Shown here: in pieces, positions 8,510-17,206 of the stretch
Layout of the letters: every line of letters begins with the position of its first letter
Position numbering within the stretch: the first letter of the stretch is position 1
Origin: CAXBNB01 sp049115735
GTDB lineage: Bacteria > Bacteroidota > Bacteroidia > Cytophagales > Cyclobacteriaceae
DNA: 64,000 nucleotides
Direction: 5' to 3'
Assembly: GCA_049115735.1 (NCBI GenBank)
Contig: JAGDZP010000004.1
Coordinates: forward strand, 186,001-250,000
The notes under the pieces: generated by a model
The model's database searches: none
Told to the model about the DNA's origin: nothing
Seen by the model: the letters and a program-made list of their open reading frames with translations, nothing else
Program-made: the position numbers and the translations under genes

Positions 8510-9924
8510 TTGTTTGGTGTTTTAAATGGTCCTAAAAAATTCGTCTCGAGCTCATCAAACAACTCGCCATTCCGATACATTTCTATAACGATTGGTGTCT
8601 TTCTGCCAACTAATGCTGCATTGGGTAACTCCACAAAAAAGACTCCTTCGACATTACCGCTTGCGGGTATCAGCAGCTCTTCTTCTCCCACTCTTTTCAC
8701 AGTACCATCGGGAATGTCTTGCAGCCTGACTTCCAGCAACACATCCTTGTAAGTCTTGTTGACGAACTGAATATTATACAAGTTACTGATTCTATTATTT
8801 TCTTTCTCCTGGTACAACATGCCAGGTACTCTCAAAATGGTCGCTTCTACGTCAGATCTGCTGAAAATCAAGAATGTGAGCAGCGAAAGCAGTCCAACAA
8901 GAACTACAGTATAGGCAATAATACGTGCATTGAATGTAAGCTTGATTTTCTCCTTTATACCATTGTATGAATCATACCTGATTAGCCCTTTCGGTTTATC
9001 GATTTTGGTCATAACCTCATCGCAAACATCGATGCAGGCGGTACAGTTTACACACTCCAGCTGTGTTCCGTTGCGAATATCAATCCCTGTGGGACATACA
9101 TGCACACAAAGCTTGCAATCAATACAATCCCCCTTTTGCTGATCAGCTTCTTTTTTGTTTCTTTTCCCTCTTGGTTCACCTCTAAGCCAATCATAAGCTA
9201 CCACAATTGATTGCTTGTCCAGAAGAACACCCTGTAAGCGACCATAGGGGCAAACCACAGTACAGGCCTGTTCGCGAAATGAGCTAAAGACCCAATAGAA
9301 TATACCCGTAAAAACTACCAGTCCAATAAACCCAGACATGTGCTCTGTTGGCGGCTGACTTACAATTTCCTTCACCTGATCAATACCAATCAGGTATGCC
9401 ATCAGCGTATGAGAAATCAAAATGGATATGAGAATGAATATGAGCTGCTTAGAGCCTTTCTTTATAATTTTATCCCTATTCCAGGGCATGCTATTCAACC
9501 TCCTTTGTTTGTTGGCATCTCCTTCTATCCAGTATTCGATTTTTCGAAATACCATCTCCATAAAGAGGGTCTGTGGGCAGGCCCATCCACACCATATTCT
9601 CCCAAAAACAACAGTAAATAATATTATGAATACGAAGAAGGTAATGGTTGCAATTCCCAGAATCACGAAATCCTGAGGCCAAAACTGCATACCAAAAATG
9701 ATGAATTTCCTTTCGAAAAAATTGAAAAGAAAAAGTGGGTGATCATTCCATTGTAAGAACGGCCCTACAAATAGCAAGGTCAGAAGGACTATGGTGACTA
9801 CTATCCTGGCATGATGAAAACTGCCTTTAGGTTTTTTAGGATAAACCCATATTCTCTTTCCTTCTGCGTCAACAGTGGAAATGCTATTTCGAAATTCTTC
9901 ATCATAAGAATAAAAGTCTTCCAT
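8506..9924 (-). CDS. ccoG: Cytochrome c oxidase accessory protein CcoG (FixG)
   Basis: 472-residue polyferredoxin membrane protein needed for cbb3 oxidase biogenesis, in other bacteria linked to copper reduction. Seen here: an N-terminal soluble part, membrane segments around residues 35-55, 85-110, 155-180 and 195-215, WCGWACPQT and EQACTVVCPYGR, then two 4Fe-4S clusters CIDCKLCVHVCP and CVNCTACIDVC. After a further span (about 340-360) comes an Ig-like C-terminal domain. It starts with ATG. It is separated from ccoP by a 135-bp spacer carrying a strong hairpin, and overlaps ccoH by 4 nt. Confidence 0.95.
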   Translation of the reverse strand: MEDFYSYDEEFRNSISTVDAEGKRIWVYPKKPKGSFHHARIVVTIVLLTLLFVGPFLQWNDHPLFLFNFFERKFIIFGMQFWPQDFVILGIATITFFVFIILFTVVFGRIWCGWACPQTLFMEMVFRKIEYWIEGDANKQRRLNSMPWNRDKIIKKGSKQLIFILISILISHTLMAYLIGIDQVKEIVSQPPTEHMSGFIGLVVFTGIFYWVFSSFREQACTVVCPYGRLQGVLLDKQSIVVAYDWLRGEPRGKRNKKEADQQKGDCIDCKLCVHVCPTGIDIRNGTQLECVNCTACIDVCDEVMTKIDKPKGLIRYDSYNGIKEKIKLTFNARIIAYTVVLVGLLSLLTFLIFSRSDVEATILRVPGMLYQEKENNRISNLYNIQFVNKTYKDVLLEVRLQDIPDGTVKRVGEEELLIPASGNVEGVFFVELPNAALVGRKTPIVIEMYRNGELFDELETNFLGPFKTPNK

Positions 9925-10016
9925 GTGGAACGAAATAGTAGTGGGTTGAAAGTATCGTCAGTTATGTTCTGACTGTATTTGGGTTAATTTCACCATGCTC
10001 CTGAGAGCTGGATATA

Positions 10017-10054
10017 GGTAGTCAATCCAAAACACAGGTGATGGATTGACTACC
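10017..10054 (-). terminator. Strong hairpin between ccoP and ccoG, probable partial terminator or RNA-stability element
   Basis: Perfect 13-bp stem, arms 10017-10029 and 10042-10054 with a 12-nt loop, beginning 6 nt after the ccoP stop on the minus strand. No U-run follows, so it is not a standard intrinsic terminator. A role in protecting the 3' end of the structural-gene mRNA or lowering ccoGH expression is inferred. Confidence 0.6.
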
Positions 10055-10059
10055 AAAGT

Positions 10060-10953
10060 TTATTCTTCGTATTTTTCTCCCTGAGGGTCTTTAGGACTCG
10101 CTGGAGTCGTGCCTTTAAGGGACACAATATAGCAGCTGAGGTCACGCATGTTTGCCGCACTCAGTTGGCTTTCCCAGGCTATCATCCCTTTGTCAGGTAT
10201 ACCATATTTGATACTCTTAAAGATATCCTTTATACCACCACCGTGCAACCAGTATTCGTCTACAAGGTTTGGCCCTACGCCACCGCCACCGTCAGGAGCA
10301 TGGCAGACAGCACAGGTTCTATTATACACCTTCTCACCGTTCGAAAGTATGGCGGCCTCATCGGAATATTCAATATTACTTTCATCAATGGCAACACCCT
10401 CAGAAGCAGTTTTTTCTTCGGATTGCTGTTCAGCAAGGGCTACTTCCATCCTGTATTCTTCTTCCTGTAGTGGCAAACTATCTGACACGTGATACACGAA
10501 AACATAGATAACAGCAAAAACTATAGTCAGGTAGAAAAGATACTTCCACCATGGTGGTAAGTGATTGTCAAGTTCTCGTATGCCATCATAATTGTGATCA
10601 AGGAGAATTGATGATTCTTCCTGTATCTCCACTTCGGTACCAGCCAGCTTCTTCCACAATGAGGGCTCGGGCTTGTACTCTACACCTTCACTTTCAGCTC
10701 TGTCTTTCTTTTCCTGCCCAACAATCAATCTGAGGATCGTGAGGGCATAAAATGCTACGCCTAAAACAATAATGAATACAATGAAAACCATACCCATCAC
10801 TACGAGCATGATGATTTCATTTTCAGACATCTCCTTTATTTGAGGCTGAGCATTAGCCAAAGCTGGCAAAAGCATTGCAATCACAAATAATAAAGGTGCT
10901 TTGTTAAAGACTGAGGCTTTAATATCGGCTATGTAGTTCTTTATTCGAATCAT
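10060..10953 (-). CDS. ccoP: Cytochrome c oxidase cbb3-type subunit III, one-haem form
   Basis: Carries electrons to the CcoN active site from the periplasmic side. The 297 residues show a leader-like hydrophobic stretch (15-35), membrane spans near 46-78 and 135-156, a charged linker, and a single cytochrome c domain with CAVCH at 214-218 and PDKGMIAW as methionine-ligand region. Proteobacterial CcoP has two haem c domains; only one CXXCH exists here, a form known in Bacteroidota. The ATG is 5 nt after the ccoQ stop. Confidence 0.92.
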   Translation of the reverse strand: MIRIKNYIADIKASVFNKAPLLFVIAMLLPALANAQPQIKEMSENEIIMLVVMGMVFIVFIIVLGVAFYALTILRLIVGQEKKDRAESEGVEYKPEPSLWKKLAGTEVEIQEESSILLDHNYDGIRELDNHLPPWWKYLFYLTIVFAVIYVFVYHVSDSLPLQEEEYRMEVALAEQQSEEKTASEGVAIDESNIEYSDEAAILSNGEKVYNRTCAVCHAPDGGGGVGPNLVDEYWLHGGGIKDIFKSIKYGIPDKGMIAWESQLSAANMRDLSCYIVSLKGTTPASPKDPQGEKYEE

Positions 10954-10958
10954 TTTAA

Positions 10959-11135
10959 TTAGGTGTTTGTAGTGTCAGAACTTTCAAGGGGTAAATTTTT
11001 CATCTCCTTGATATATTTTTTATCAACCTTCACGACCCAGATGATGAGTCCAATGAAAAACATGAAGAATATGGTCAATGAAATAATCGGCCAGATTTCA
11101 ATGTTGTGAATACCTTCAAAATAGTGCTTGAACAT
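10959..11135 (-). CDS. ccoQ: Small cbb3 oxidase subunit CcoQ (FixQ)
   Basis: A 58-residue reading frame starting with ATG at 11135 and ending with TAA at 10959-10961. It encodes MFKHYFEGIHNIEIWPIISL, then a single hydrophobic helix to about residue 36, a basic juxtamembrane part (VKVDKKYIKEMK) and a short polar tail. Size, single span and place between ccoNO and ccoP identify it as CcoQ, which stabilises the oxidase complex. It lies 12 nt after the ccoNO stop and 5 nt before ccoP. Confidence 0.88.
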   Translation of the reverse strand: MFKHYFEGIHNIEIWPIISLTIFFMFFIGLIIWVVKVDKKYIKEMKNLPLESSDTTNT

Positions 11136-11147
11136 CTCTTTACTGTT

Positions 11148-13265
11148 TTATTTTTTTGGAGAAACTTTGATGTCCATGCCCAGGCGCTGTAGGTAAGCGA
11201 TAAGAGCAACTATTTCAGCATCACCATTAATGGCAATGTTGTCATTGGACAAGGATTTTACAATTTTGTTGGCCTGCGCTTCCAACTCGCCATTGGCCTG
11301 GTCCTCATAGCCTTCGGCGTATGGAACCCCAACAGTACGCAAGGCTGAGATTTTCCCTGCAGTCAATTCCGTATCGATGGTCTGCGTGAACAGCCAAGGG
11401 TATGGAGGCATGATAGAACCTGGAGACATTGACTCAGGGTCGAGCATATGGTTGAAGTGCCATGAGTCAGGATATTTGGCACCTACTCTGTGTAAGTCAG
11501 GTCCTGTTCTTTTCGACCCCCATAAGAATGGATGATCGTAAACGAACTCACCGGCTTTAGAGTATTCTCCCTGGTATCTCTCTGTTTCAGACCTAAAAGG
11601 CCTTACCATTTGTGAGTGACATACATTACAACCCTCCCGGATGTAGATGTCCCTGCCATGTAACTCAAGTGGCGTATATGGTTTCACACTCTCGATCGTT
11701 GGCACATTGGATTTGATCAGGAAGGTTGGTACCATTTCGATCAGTCCACCTATAAGGATCGCTACCAAAGCCAAACCAGTAAATATCACCGGCTTTCTTT
11801 CCAAAACAGAGTGGAAAGCCTCGCCTTTAATTTCTTTTTCCTCCAACGCTGTAGCTTCTGCATCCTCTTCCGATAAGAATGAGCCAGCTTTGGCTGTCTT
11901 CATAAGGTTAACAGTCATGATGATTGCCCCTACTAAGTAGAGCAAACCACCAACGGCTCTCAACACATACATTGGGATGATCTGAGTTACCGTTTCGAGG
12001 AAGTTAGGATACTGTAAGAAACCATCTGCATTGAATTCTTTCCACATCAGGCTTTGCACGATACCTGCCCAGTACATTGGAAGAGCGTAGAATATGATAC
12101 CCAGCGTGCCCAACCAGAAATGCATGTTGGCCAGCTTCACCGAGTAAAGTTTTGTATTCCACATTTTCGGTACGAGATAGTAGAGCATACCAAATATCAT
12201 GAAGCCATTCCAACCCAAGCCACCTACGTGAACGTGAGCGATAATCCAGTCAGTAAAGTGAGCAATGGCATTTACTTCTTTCAATGAAAGCAAGGGGCCT
12301 TCCAGGGTCGCCATACCATAAGCAGTCACAGCCACTACCATAAACTTAAGCATTGGATCTTCTCTCACTTTATCCCAGGCTCCTCTTAAAGTAAGCAATC
12401 CATTGAGCATACCACCCCATGACGGAGCGATAAGCATAATTGAGAATACAACCCCAAGGGTTTGCGCCCAATCAGGAAGTGAAGTATAAAGTAAGTGGTG
12501 AGGTCCTGCCCAGATATAGATGAATATGAGCGACCAGAAGTGAATGATTGAAAGCTTATAAGAGTATACAGGTCTGTTGGCTGCTTTAGGCAAGAAGTAG
12601 TACATCAAACCCAAATATGGAGTGGTTAAGAAAAAAGCAACAGCATTGTGTCCATACCACCATTGCACCAACGCATCCTGAACGCCCGCGTACCAGGAAT
12701 AACTTTTCATAAAAGTCACCGGAATTTCGAAGGAATTGACAATGTGAAGTACGGCAACAGTAACGAATGTGGCTATATAAAACCAAATGGCCACATACAT
12801 ATGACGTTCACGTCTTTTGATGATGGTACCAATCATGTTGATACCAAAAACCACCCATATAAGTGCTATGGCTATATCAATTGGCCACTCTAATTCAGCA
12901 TATTCTTTTGAGGTAGTCATACCCAGTGGAAGGGTAATCGCAGCTGCAAGAATTATTAACTGCCAACCCCAAAAATGTATCCAGCTAAGCGTGTCATTGA
13001 ACAATCGAGCTTTCAGTAGACGCTGCATGGAATAATAGACACCTGCAAACATGGCATTACCTACAAAGGCAAATATGATGGCATTGGTGTGCAATGGCCT
13101 GATCCTACCAAATGTGGTGTACTGAAGGTCGAAGTTAAAAACCGGGTAAAAAAGTTGGATGGCCGCTGTGAGCCCAACCAGCATACCCACCAGACCAAAA
13201 ATGACCGTCGCTATGATAAAATATTTTACAATCTTGTTGTCGTACTTAAATTGCTCCAATTCCAT
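11148..13265 (-). CDS. ccoN: cbb3-type cytochrome c oxidase, fused subunits I and II (CcoN-CcoO)
   Basis: Terminal oxidase core of 705 residues. The N-terminal part (about 1-475) is CcoN: the haem ligand in RPLHTNAI, WWYGHNAV, the CuB histidines in GPHHLLYTSLP, and IAHVHVGGLGWNG with haem ligands. Then comes a linker and a CcoO part (about 490-705) with one span and CNVCHSQMVRPF, the haem c site, plus GTGPDLHRVG-like GSKRTGPDLHRVG. In many bacteria these are two genes; the fusion is common in Bacteroidota. It is the first gene of a cluster continuing through ccoQPGH. No ccoI or ccoS is present in the window, so copper-loading genes must be elsewhere. Confidence 0.96.
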   Translation of the reverse strand: MELEQFKYDNKIVKYFIIATVIFGLVGMLVGLTAAIQLFYPVFNFDLQYTTFGRIRPLHTNAIIFAFVGNAMFAGVYYSMQRLLKARLFNDTLSWIHFWGWQLIILAAAITLPLGMTTSKEYAELEWPIDIAIALIWVVFGINMIGTIIKRRERHMYVAIWFYIATFVTVAVLHIVNSFEIPVTFMKSYSWYAGVQDALVQWWYGHNAVAFFLTTPYLGLMYYFLPKAANRPVYSYKLSIIHFWSLIFIYIWAGPHHLLYTSLPDWAQTLGVVFSIMLIAPSWGGMLNGLLTLRGAWDKVREDPMLKFMVVAVTAYGMATLEGPLLSLKEVNAIAHFTDWIIAHVHVGGLGWNGFMIFGMLYYLVPKMWNTKLYSVKLANMHFWLGTLGIIFYALPMYWAGIVQSLMWKEFNADGFLQYPNFLETVTQIIPMYVLRAVGGLLYLVGAIIMTVNLMKTAKAGSFLSEEDAEATALEEKEIKGEAFHSVLERKPVIFTGLALVAILIGGLIEMVPTFLIKSNVPTIESVKPYTPLELHGRDIYIREGCNVCHSQMVRPFRSETERYQGEYSKAGEFVYDHPFLWGSKRTGPDLHRVGAKYPDSWHFNHMLDPESMSPGSIMPPYPWLFTQTIDTELTAGKISALRTVGVPYAEGYEDQANGELEAQANKIVKSLSNDNIAINGDAEIVALIAYLQRLGMDIKVSPKK

Positions 13266-13292
13266 TATTTTTAGTATTTAAATAATCAGCTG

Positions 13293-13300
13293 CTAAATTA
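13293..13300 (-). promoter_or_regulatory. Probable -7 box of the cco operon
   Basis: Reads TAATTTAG on the minus strand, five of six fixed positions of TAnnTTTG. Its first base is 51.5 bp from the centre of the upstream TGAC-N4-GTCA palindrome, the same distance as at the desaturase gene. That match in geometry is the main support. Confidence 0.45.
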
Positions 13301-13345
13301 TTTTCTCCCAGTAAAACTAAATATGATCTTCCATTACTAAAACAC

Positions 13346-13357
13346 TGACATTTGTCA
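13346..13357 (-). promoter_or_regulatory. CRP/FNR-type operator upstream of ccoNO
   Basis: A perfect TGAC-N4-GTCA palindrome, reading TGACAAATGTCA on the minus strand, 80 nt before the ccoNO start codon. It differs by one base from the box at 34903-34914 upstream of the desaturase. TTGAC-N4-GTCAA-like sites are the usual targets of CRP/FNR-family regulators in Bacteroidota. If the -7 box at 13293-13300 is right, the site is centred near -61.5, a classical activator position. No regulator gene of this family is in the window. Confidence 0.6.
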
Positions 13358-13522
13358 TAAACATATTTCTGGAAGCTCCACCGCAACTATCATGTAATTA
13401 AAAGGTATAAGTAAATACAAAGTTTGGACCTGTTTTTGGAGTATTTCACCGCTGATCAAAATCTTAGGGATTATCTTTAGAAAAATTGGTATTATTAGAA
13501 ATAACAAAAGACTAATTATTAA

Positions 13523-14770
13523 ATGTCTCTGACTAAAATCAATTATTGGAAAAAGGCCGTTTGCGTTTGCGTGCTTGGCTCAATATGCGGTTTTGCATCA
13601 GGTCAACAAATTGGATTTGATTTCCAACAGGATGTCAAAAGTGTCCAGATCCCTTTCGAAAGGCACAACAATTTGATCGTTATTCCTGTCACCATCAATA
13701 ACACATTGAAACTAAAATTTATCCTTGATACAGGGGTGCAATTTGCAATACTGACGGAAAAAGCGTTCGGAGAATATCTTAATTTGACATATGATCGAGA
13801 ACTAGTGATCCAGGGTCCTGGTACAGTGGATTCAATACGTGCTCAAGTAGTCCGGGGTGTTAGTTTGAGGTTGCCTGGAGTGAATTCCGGCACAAATCAG
13901 TCTCTTCTGGTTTTGGACGAGGATTACCTCAAGCTAAAGCGCAACTTAGGTGCTGAAGTATATGGCATAATTGGTTATGATATTTTCAGCCGTTTTGTAG
14001 TCGAGGTAAATAATGACCACAACATGTTGATACTGCATGAACCAAGGAGCTATAGGCCAAGAAAGTCTTATACAAGAATTCCTATGCAGATTATTAATAC
14101 CAAACCCTATATTCAGGCTGCCTTGACTTTTAGTGGAGAAATTAGGAAAGAAATGAATCTGATGGTGGATTCCGGAGCAAGTCATGCTTTACTCTTGGAC
14201 GATTCTTCTGATAGCATTTTTCTACCGGAAAAAAGATTAGAAACAGTCGTTGGACGAGGCTTGGGCGGAAGTATCACTGGCTATCTCGGCCGTATCAATT
14301 CTTTTGAAATAGAAAAATTCGCCTTCAGCAATGTGATCGCGTCTTTCCCTTTGGAAGAGCATTATACTTATACATTAAAAAGTGGAAGTAGGCACGGAAC
14401 TATCGGAGGTGAAATTCTCACTCGATTCAATCCTATATTTGATTATTTTAATGAAGTGCTTTATGTCAGAAAAAGCGGAGAATTTTTTGAGGACTTTGAA
14501 CATGATATGAGCGGCTTGGCACTGATATCAGAAGGAGACCAGTTTGAAAAAGTGAAAGTCGTTGGTGTAAAGGCAGGATCACCTGCAGATTTGGCCAACA
14601 TCAAAGTCAACGACTACCTTGTAAGCATAAATGGAATGGACGTTGAAAATCTAAAATTTTCAGCAGTATCAACAATGTTGCGACATAAACCAGGCAAACG
14701 CGTAAACCTAAGGCTAAACAGGCAGGGTACTATGATACGCGTGGCAATCAAACTAGAAAGAATGATATAG
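13523..14770 (+). CDS. Secreted retropepsin-like aspartyl protease with C-terminal PDZ domain
   Basis: 415 residues. A cleavable signal peptide is likely (ends near residue 27, FASGQQ). Two aspartyl-protease lobes follow, with FILDTGVQ (Asp69) and LMVDSGAS (Asp216); both have the D-T/S-G triad, so the enzyme could be active as a pseudo-dimer. A PDZ domain spans about 325-400 (GSPADLANIKVNDYLVSING). The fold class is common in Bacteroidota, usually without known substrate; a periplasmic or surface proteolytic role is inferred. It diverges from the cco operon across a 257-bp spacer and is followed after 92 nt by the patatin-like gene. Confidence 0.85.
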   Translation: MSLTKINYWKKAVCVCVLGSICGFASGQQIGFDFQQDVKSVQIPFERHNNLIVIPVTINNTLKLKFILDTGVQFAILTEKAFGEYLNLTYDRELVIQGPGTVDSIRAQVVRGVSLRLPGVNSGTNQSLLVLDEDYLKLKRNLGAEVYGIIGYDIFSRFVVEVNNDHNMLILHEPRSYRPRKSYTRIPMQIINTKPYIQAALTFSGEIRKEMNLMVDSGASHALLLDDSSDSIFLPEKRLETVVGRGLGGSITGYLGRINSFEIEKFAFSNVIASFPLEEHYTYTLKSGSRHGTIGGEILTRFNPIFDYFNEVLYVRKSGEFFEDFEHDMSGLALISEGDQFEKVKVVGVKAGSPADLANIKVNDYLVSINGMDVENLKFSAVSTMLRHKPGKRVNLRLNRQGTMIRVAIKLERMI

Positions 14771-14862
14771 CTGAGCTTGAACCAATATGTCATTGATTGC
14801 AACGCTCCTTTCCGATTATTGTAAAGTTTCTTTTCTATTTTTAAGAACCCAAAATAATCTTC

Positions 14863-17142
14863 GTGCAAGCGCTTCGACATTTATTCTTTTCCCTCCCGGT
14901 TCAGCTGCTAATCCGGCACATCAAGCGCAATCAATTTATACTGGGAGCCTGGATACTAATTATTCTTGCCATCACACAAAATTTTGGAAGGGTTTACGGT
15001 ATTCCCTATTTATTCCTTGATCCTGAGTACCTCGATGAAGTCAATTTCATGAGCTTTTTTGTGGTGGGTCTCACTTTTGGCGGACTGATCACCGCCTTTC
15101 ATATCACCAGCTATATACTTTATAGTACCAGATACGCCTTCATTGGTGTAGTAAAAAAACCATTCAGTAAGTTCTCTGTCAACAACAGCGTAATTCCTCT
15201 CATAGTACTTATTGTTTACATTATTTCAATCATACGATTTCAGGTGGACAATGAATACGCCACCGCCTGGGATGTAGTAGAGATGACAGGCGGGTTCTGC
15301 TGGGGAGTTATATTCAATATATCCCTGCTTTATCTTTATTTTCGATGGACCAACAAAGACGTCTTCAAATACCTCACTGCCGAAGTGGACAAGACCATGA
15401 AAAAGACGGGATTCAACCGTCAGCGAGCGTTAGATAATCTAAAGAAAAGCAAGAAACGAAAGCACCTGGTTCAATACTATCTTGATTTGCGACTGAAGGT
15501 GCAACAAACTAAAAGTTTGTATCAGTTTTATGATAAACATGCAGTGCTCAGGGTTTTTGATCAAAATCACTTCAATTCAGTGGTGATCGACACTGTGTTG
15601 ATTGGCCTTATTCTTCTTTTGCGCTTTTTCATAGATATTCCATTCTTTCAGATTCCGGCAGCTGCCAGTATACTCCTTCTGCTCACGGTATTTGTAATGG
15701 CTGCCGGTGCAGTGGTTTATTGGTTTGGACGCTGGTCTATGGCCTTCGCAATTTCTATGTTTTTCATCTTCAACGCGCTGATGAAATCTGGAGTGCTAAA
15801 TGCAGTCTACGAAGCTCCGGGTTTGGAATATGAAGAAGCCAAAGCCGAATATTCAATTGAAAACCTGAAAGTTCAAAACTCAGCCGAAAGAGTTACCAGA
15901 GATAAGGAGAACACCTATCAAATGCTCCAAAACTGGAAGAACAAGTGGCCTGCTGATCAAAAACCTAAAATGATATTGCTGTGTGCCAGTGGTGGTGGCC
16001 AACGGGCTGCACTCTGGACATTCAATAGCCTTTTACATGCTGATAGCGTGCTAAATGGCAAACTTCTGGATCATACTGTACTGATGACTGGGGCGTCCGG
16101 AGGAGCCATTGGTGCTACTTATTTTCGGGAGCTTAAAACTGCTCAAGGTGAATTCAACAAATCAGTTGCCCTGGGCAACATATCCAGGGACAACTTGAAT
16201 CCTGTCATTTTTAGTTTAGTCGTGAATGATCTGGTATTGCGCAACCAATTTTACGAATATGAAGGCAACAGGTACCTGAAGGATCGAGGATATGCATTCG
16301 AAAGCCAGCTGAATAGAAACACAGCTTTTGTTCTCAACAGACGCTTGATTGAATATCAGGAAGCAGAAAAAAAAGCGGAAATACCGATGCTTCTGTTGGG
16401 ACCCACGATTTCCCTTGATGGTAGAAAGATGTATATCTCATCTCAGCCTGTGTCATACATGAATACTATGGATTATGGTTCCGGAGGAAATATTTTGTTT
16501 AAAAATAGCGGTATCGATTTTCTGAGTTTCTTCAAAGACCAGGGTTCGGAAAATTTGAATTTACTGACTGCATTGCGGATGAATGCTTCCTTTCCATATG
16601 TCACTCCCAATGTGAAATTACCTAGTGACCCTGCTATCGAGCTGATGGACTCAGGAGTATCCGACAATTTCGGCATTTCCGATGCGCTCAAGTTCATGTA
16701 CAATTTTAAAGACTGGATTGCCGAAAACACTAAGGGCGTCATACTACTCTCCATACGTGATACACGAAAAGAAGCCACGATTGACGAAAAAAGCAATCTG
16801 TCAATCTTAGAGCGCATATCGGTTCCCATCAGTAGTGTCTATAACAACCTAACGAACTATCAGGATCTAAATAATGACAACAAGCTGGCATTCGCACGGG
16901 AATGGTTTGATAGTGAACTGGACTTGATTGGGATTGAATACAATACTTATAGCATTTTTGAGGAGAGGAAATTCATCAACAGGTCGCAGGAAGTGTGGCA
17001 AAAAGAATTGGAGCGTGCATCACTGAGTTGGCACCTTACCAAAAAGGAAAAAATGAATATCATCAGGAATATCAATCAACCCAACAATCAAGCGGCACTC
17101 AAACGACTCAAAAGATTGATTCAGAATGATACAATCAGGTAG
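14863..17142 (+). CDS. Polytopic membrane protein with C-terminal patatin-like phospholipase domain
   Basis: 759 residues starting at GTG. The N-terminal half has about seven membrane segments (near 25-45, 64-88, 107-127, 144-165, 242-262, 265-290, 293-312) and a soluble loop between the fourth and fifth. From about 365 there is a patatin-like hydrolase: the oxyanion stretch CASGGGQRAALW, nucleophile motif TGASGGAIG (Ser412), and LMDSGVSDNFG with the catalytic Asp596. Both members of the Ser-Asp dyad are present, so it should be a membrane-tethered acyl hydrolase. Patatins fused to so many N-terminal spans are unusual. A lipase-like gene follows icmF downstream, so lipid turnover is a plausible common theme. 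Confidence 0.8.
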   Translation: MQALRHLFFSLPVQLLIRHIKRNQFILGAWILIILAITQNFGRVYGIPYLFLDPEYLDEVNFMSFFVVGLTFGGLITAFHITSYILYSTRYAFIGVVKKPFSKFSVNNSVIPLIVLIVYIISIIRFQVDNEYATAWDVVEMTGGFCWGVIFNISLLYLYFRWTNKDVFKYLTAEVDKTMKKTGFNRQRALDNLKKSKKRKHLVQYYLDLRLKVQQTKSLYQFYDKHAVLRVFDQNHFNSVVIDTVLIGLILLLRFFIDIPFFQIPAAASILLLLTVFVMAAGAVVYWFGRWSMAFAISMFFIFNALMKSGVLNAVYEAPGLEYEEAKAEYSIENLKVQNSAERVTRDKENTYQMLQNWKNKWPADQKPKMILLCASGGGQRAALWTFNSLLHADSVLNGKLLDHTVLMTGASGGAIGATYFRELKTAQGEFNKSVALGNISRDNLNPVIFSLVVNDLVLRNQFYEYEGNRYLKDRGYAFESQLNRNTAFVLNRRLIEYQEAEKKAEIPMLLLGPTISLDGRKMYISSQPVSYMNTMDYGSGGNILFKNSGIDFLSFFKDQGSENLNLLTALRMNASFPYVTPNVKLPSDPAIELMDSGVSDNFGISDALKFMYNFKDWIAENTKGVILLSIRDTRKEATIDEKSNLSILERISVPISSVYNNLTNYQDLNNDNKLAFAREWFDSELDLIGIEYNTYSIFEERKFINRSQEVWQKELERASLSWHLTKKEKMNIIRNINQPNNQAALKRLKRLIQNDTIR

Positions 17143-17177
17143 GATTTATTTTTCTATCCAGATCACAAACATTTAGG

Positions 17178-17185
17178 TATTTTTG
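17178..17185 (+). promoter_or_regulatory. -7 box upstream of icmF
   Basis: TATTTTTG, an exact TAnnTTTG match, ends 21 nt before the ATG at 17207 and overlaps the TTG at 17183 that would otherwise be the longest start. This favours the ATG. No good -33 TTG is seen. Confidence 0.4.
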
Positions 17186-17206
17186 TTTGATCGAAAATCG
17201 AGCAGA

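Noticed and set aside
10148..10511. Three overlapping plus-strand open frames opposite ccoP
   Set aside because: Shadows of the ccoP coding strand; the cytochrome CXXCH is on the minus strand.
12004..12287. Open frames in other phases within ccoNO
   Set aside because: Contain no recognisable protein and overlap catalytic parts of the oxidase.
13266..13522. tRNA or small RNA gene in the cco/protease spacer
   Set aside because: No cloverleaf or T-loop sequence seen; only the operator and promoter box are supported.
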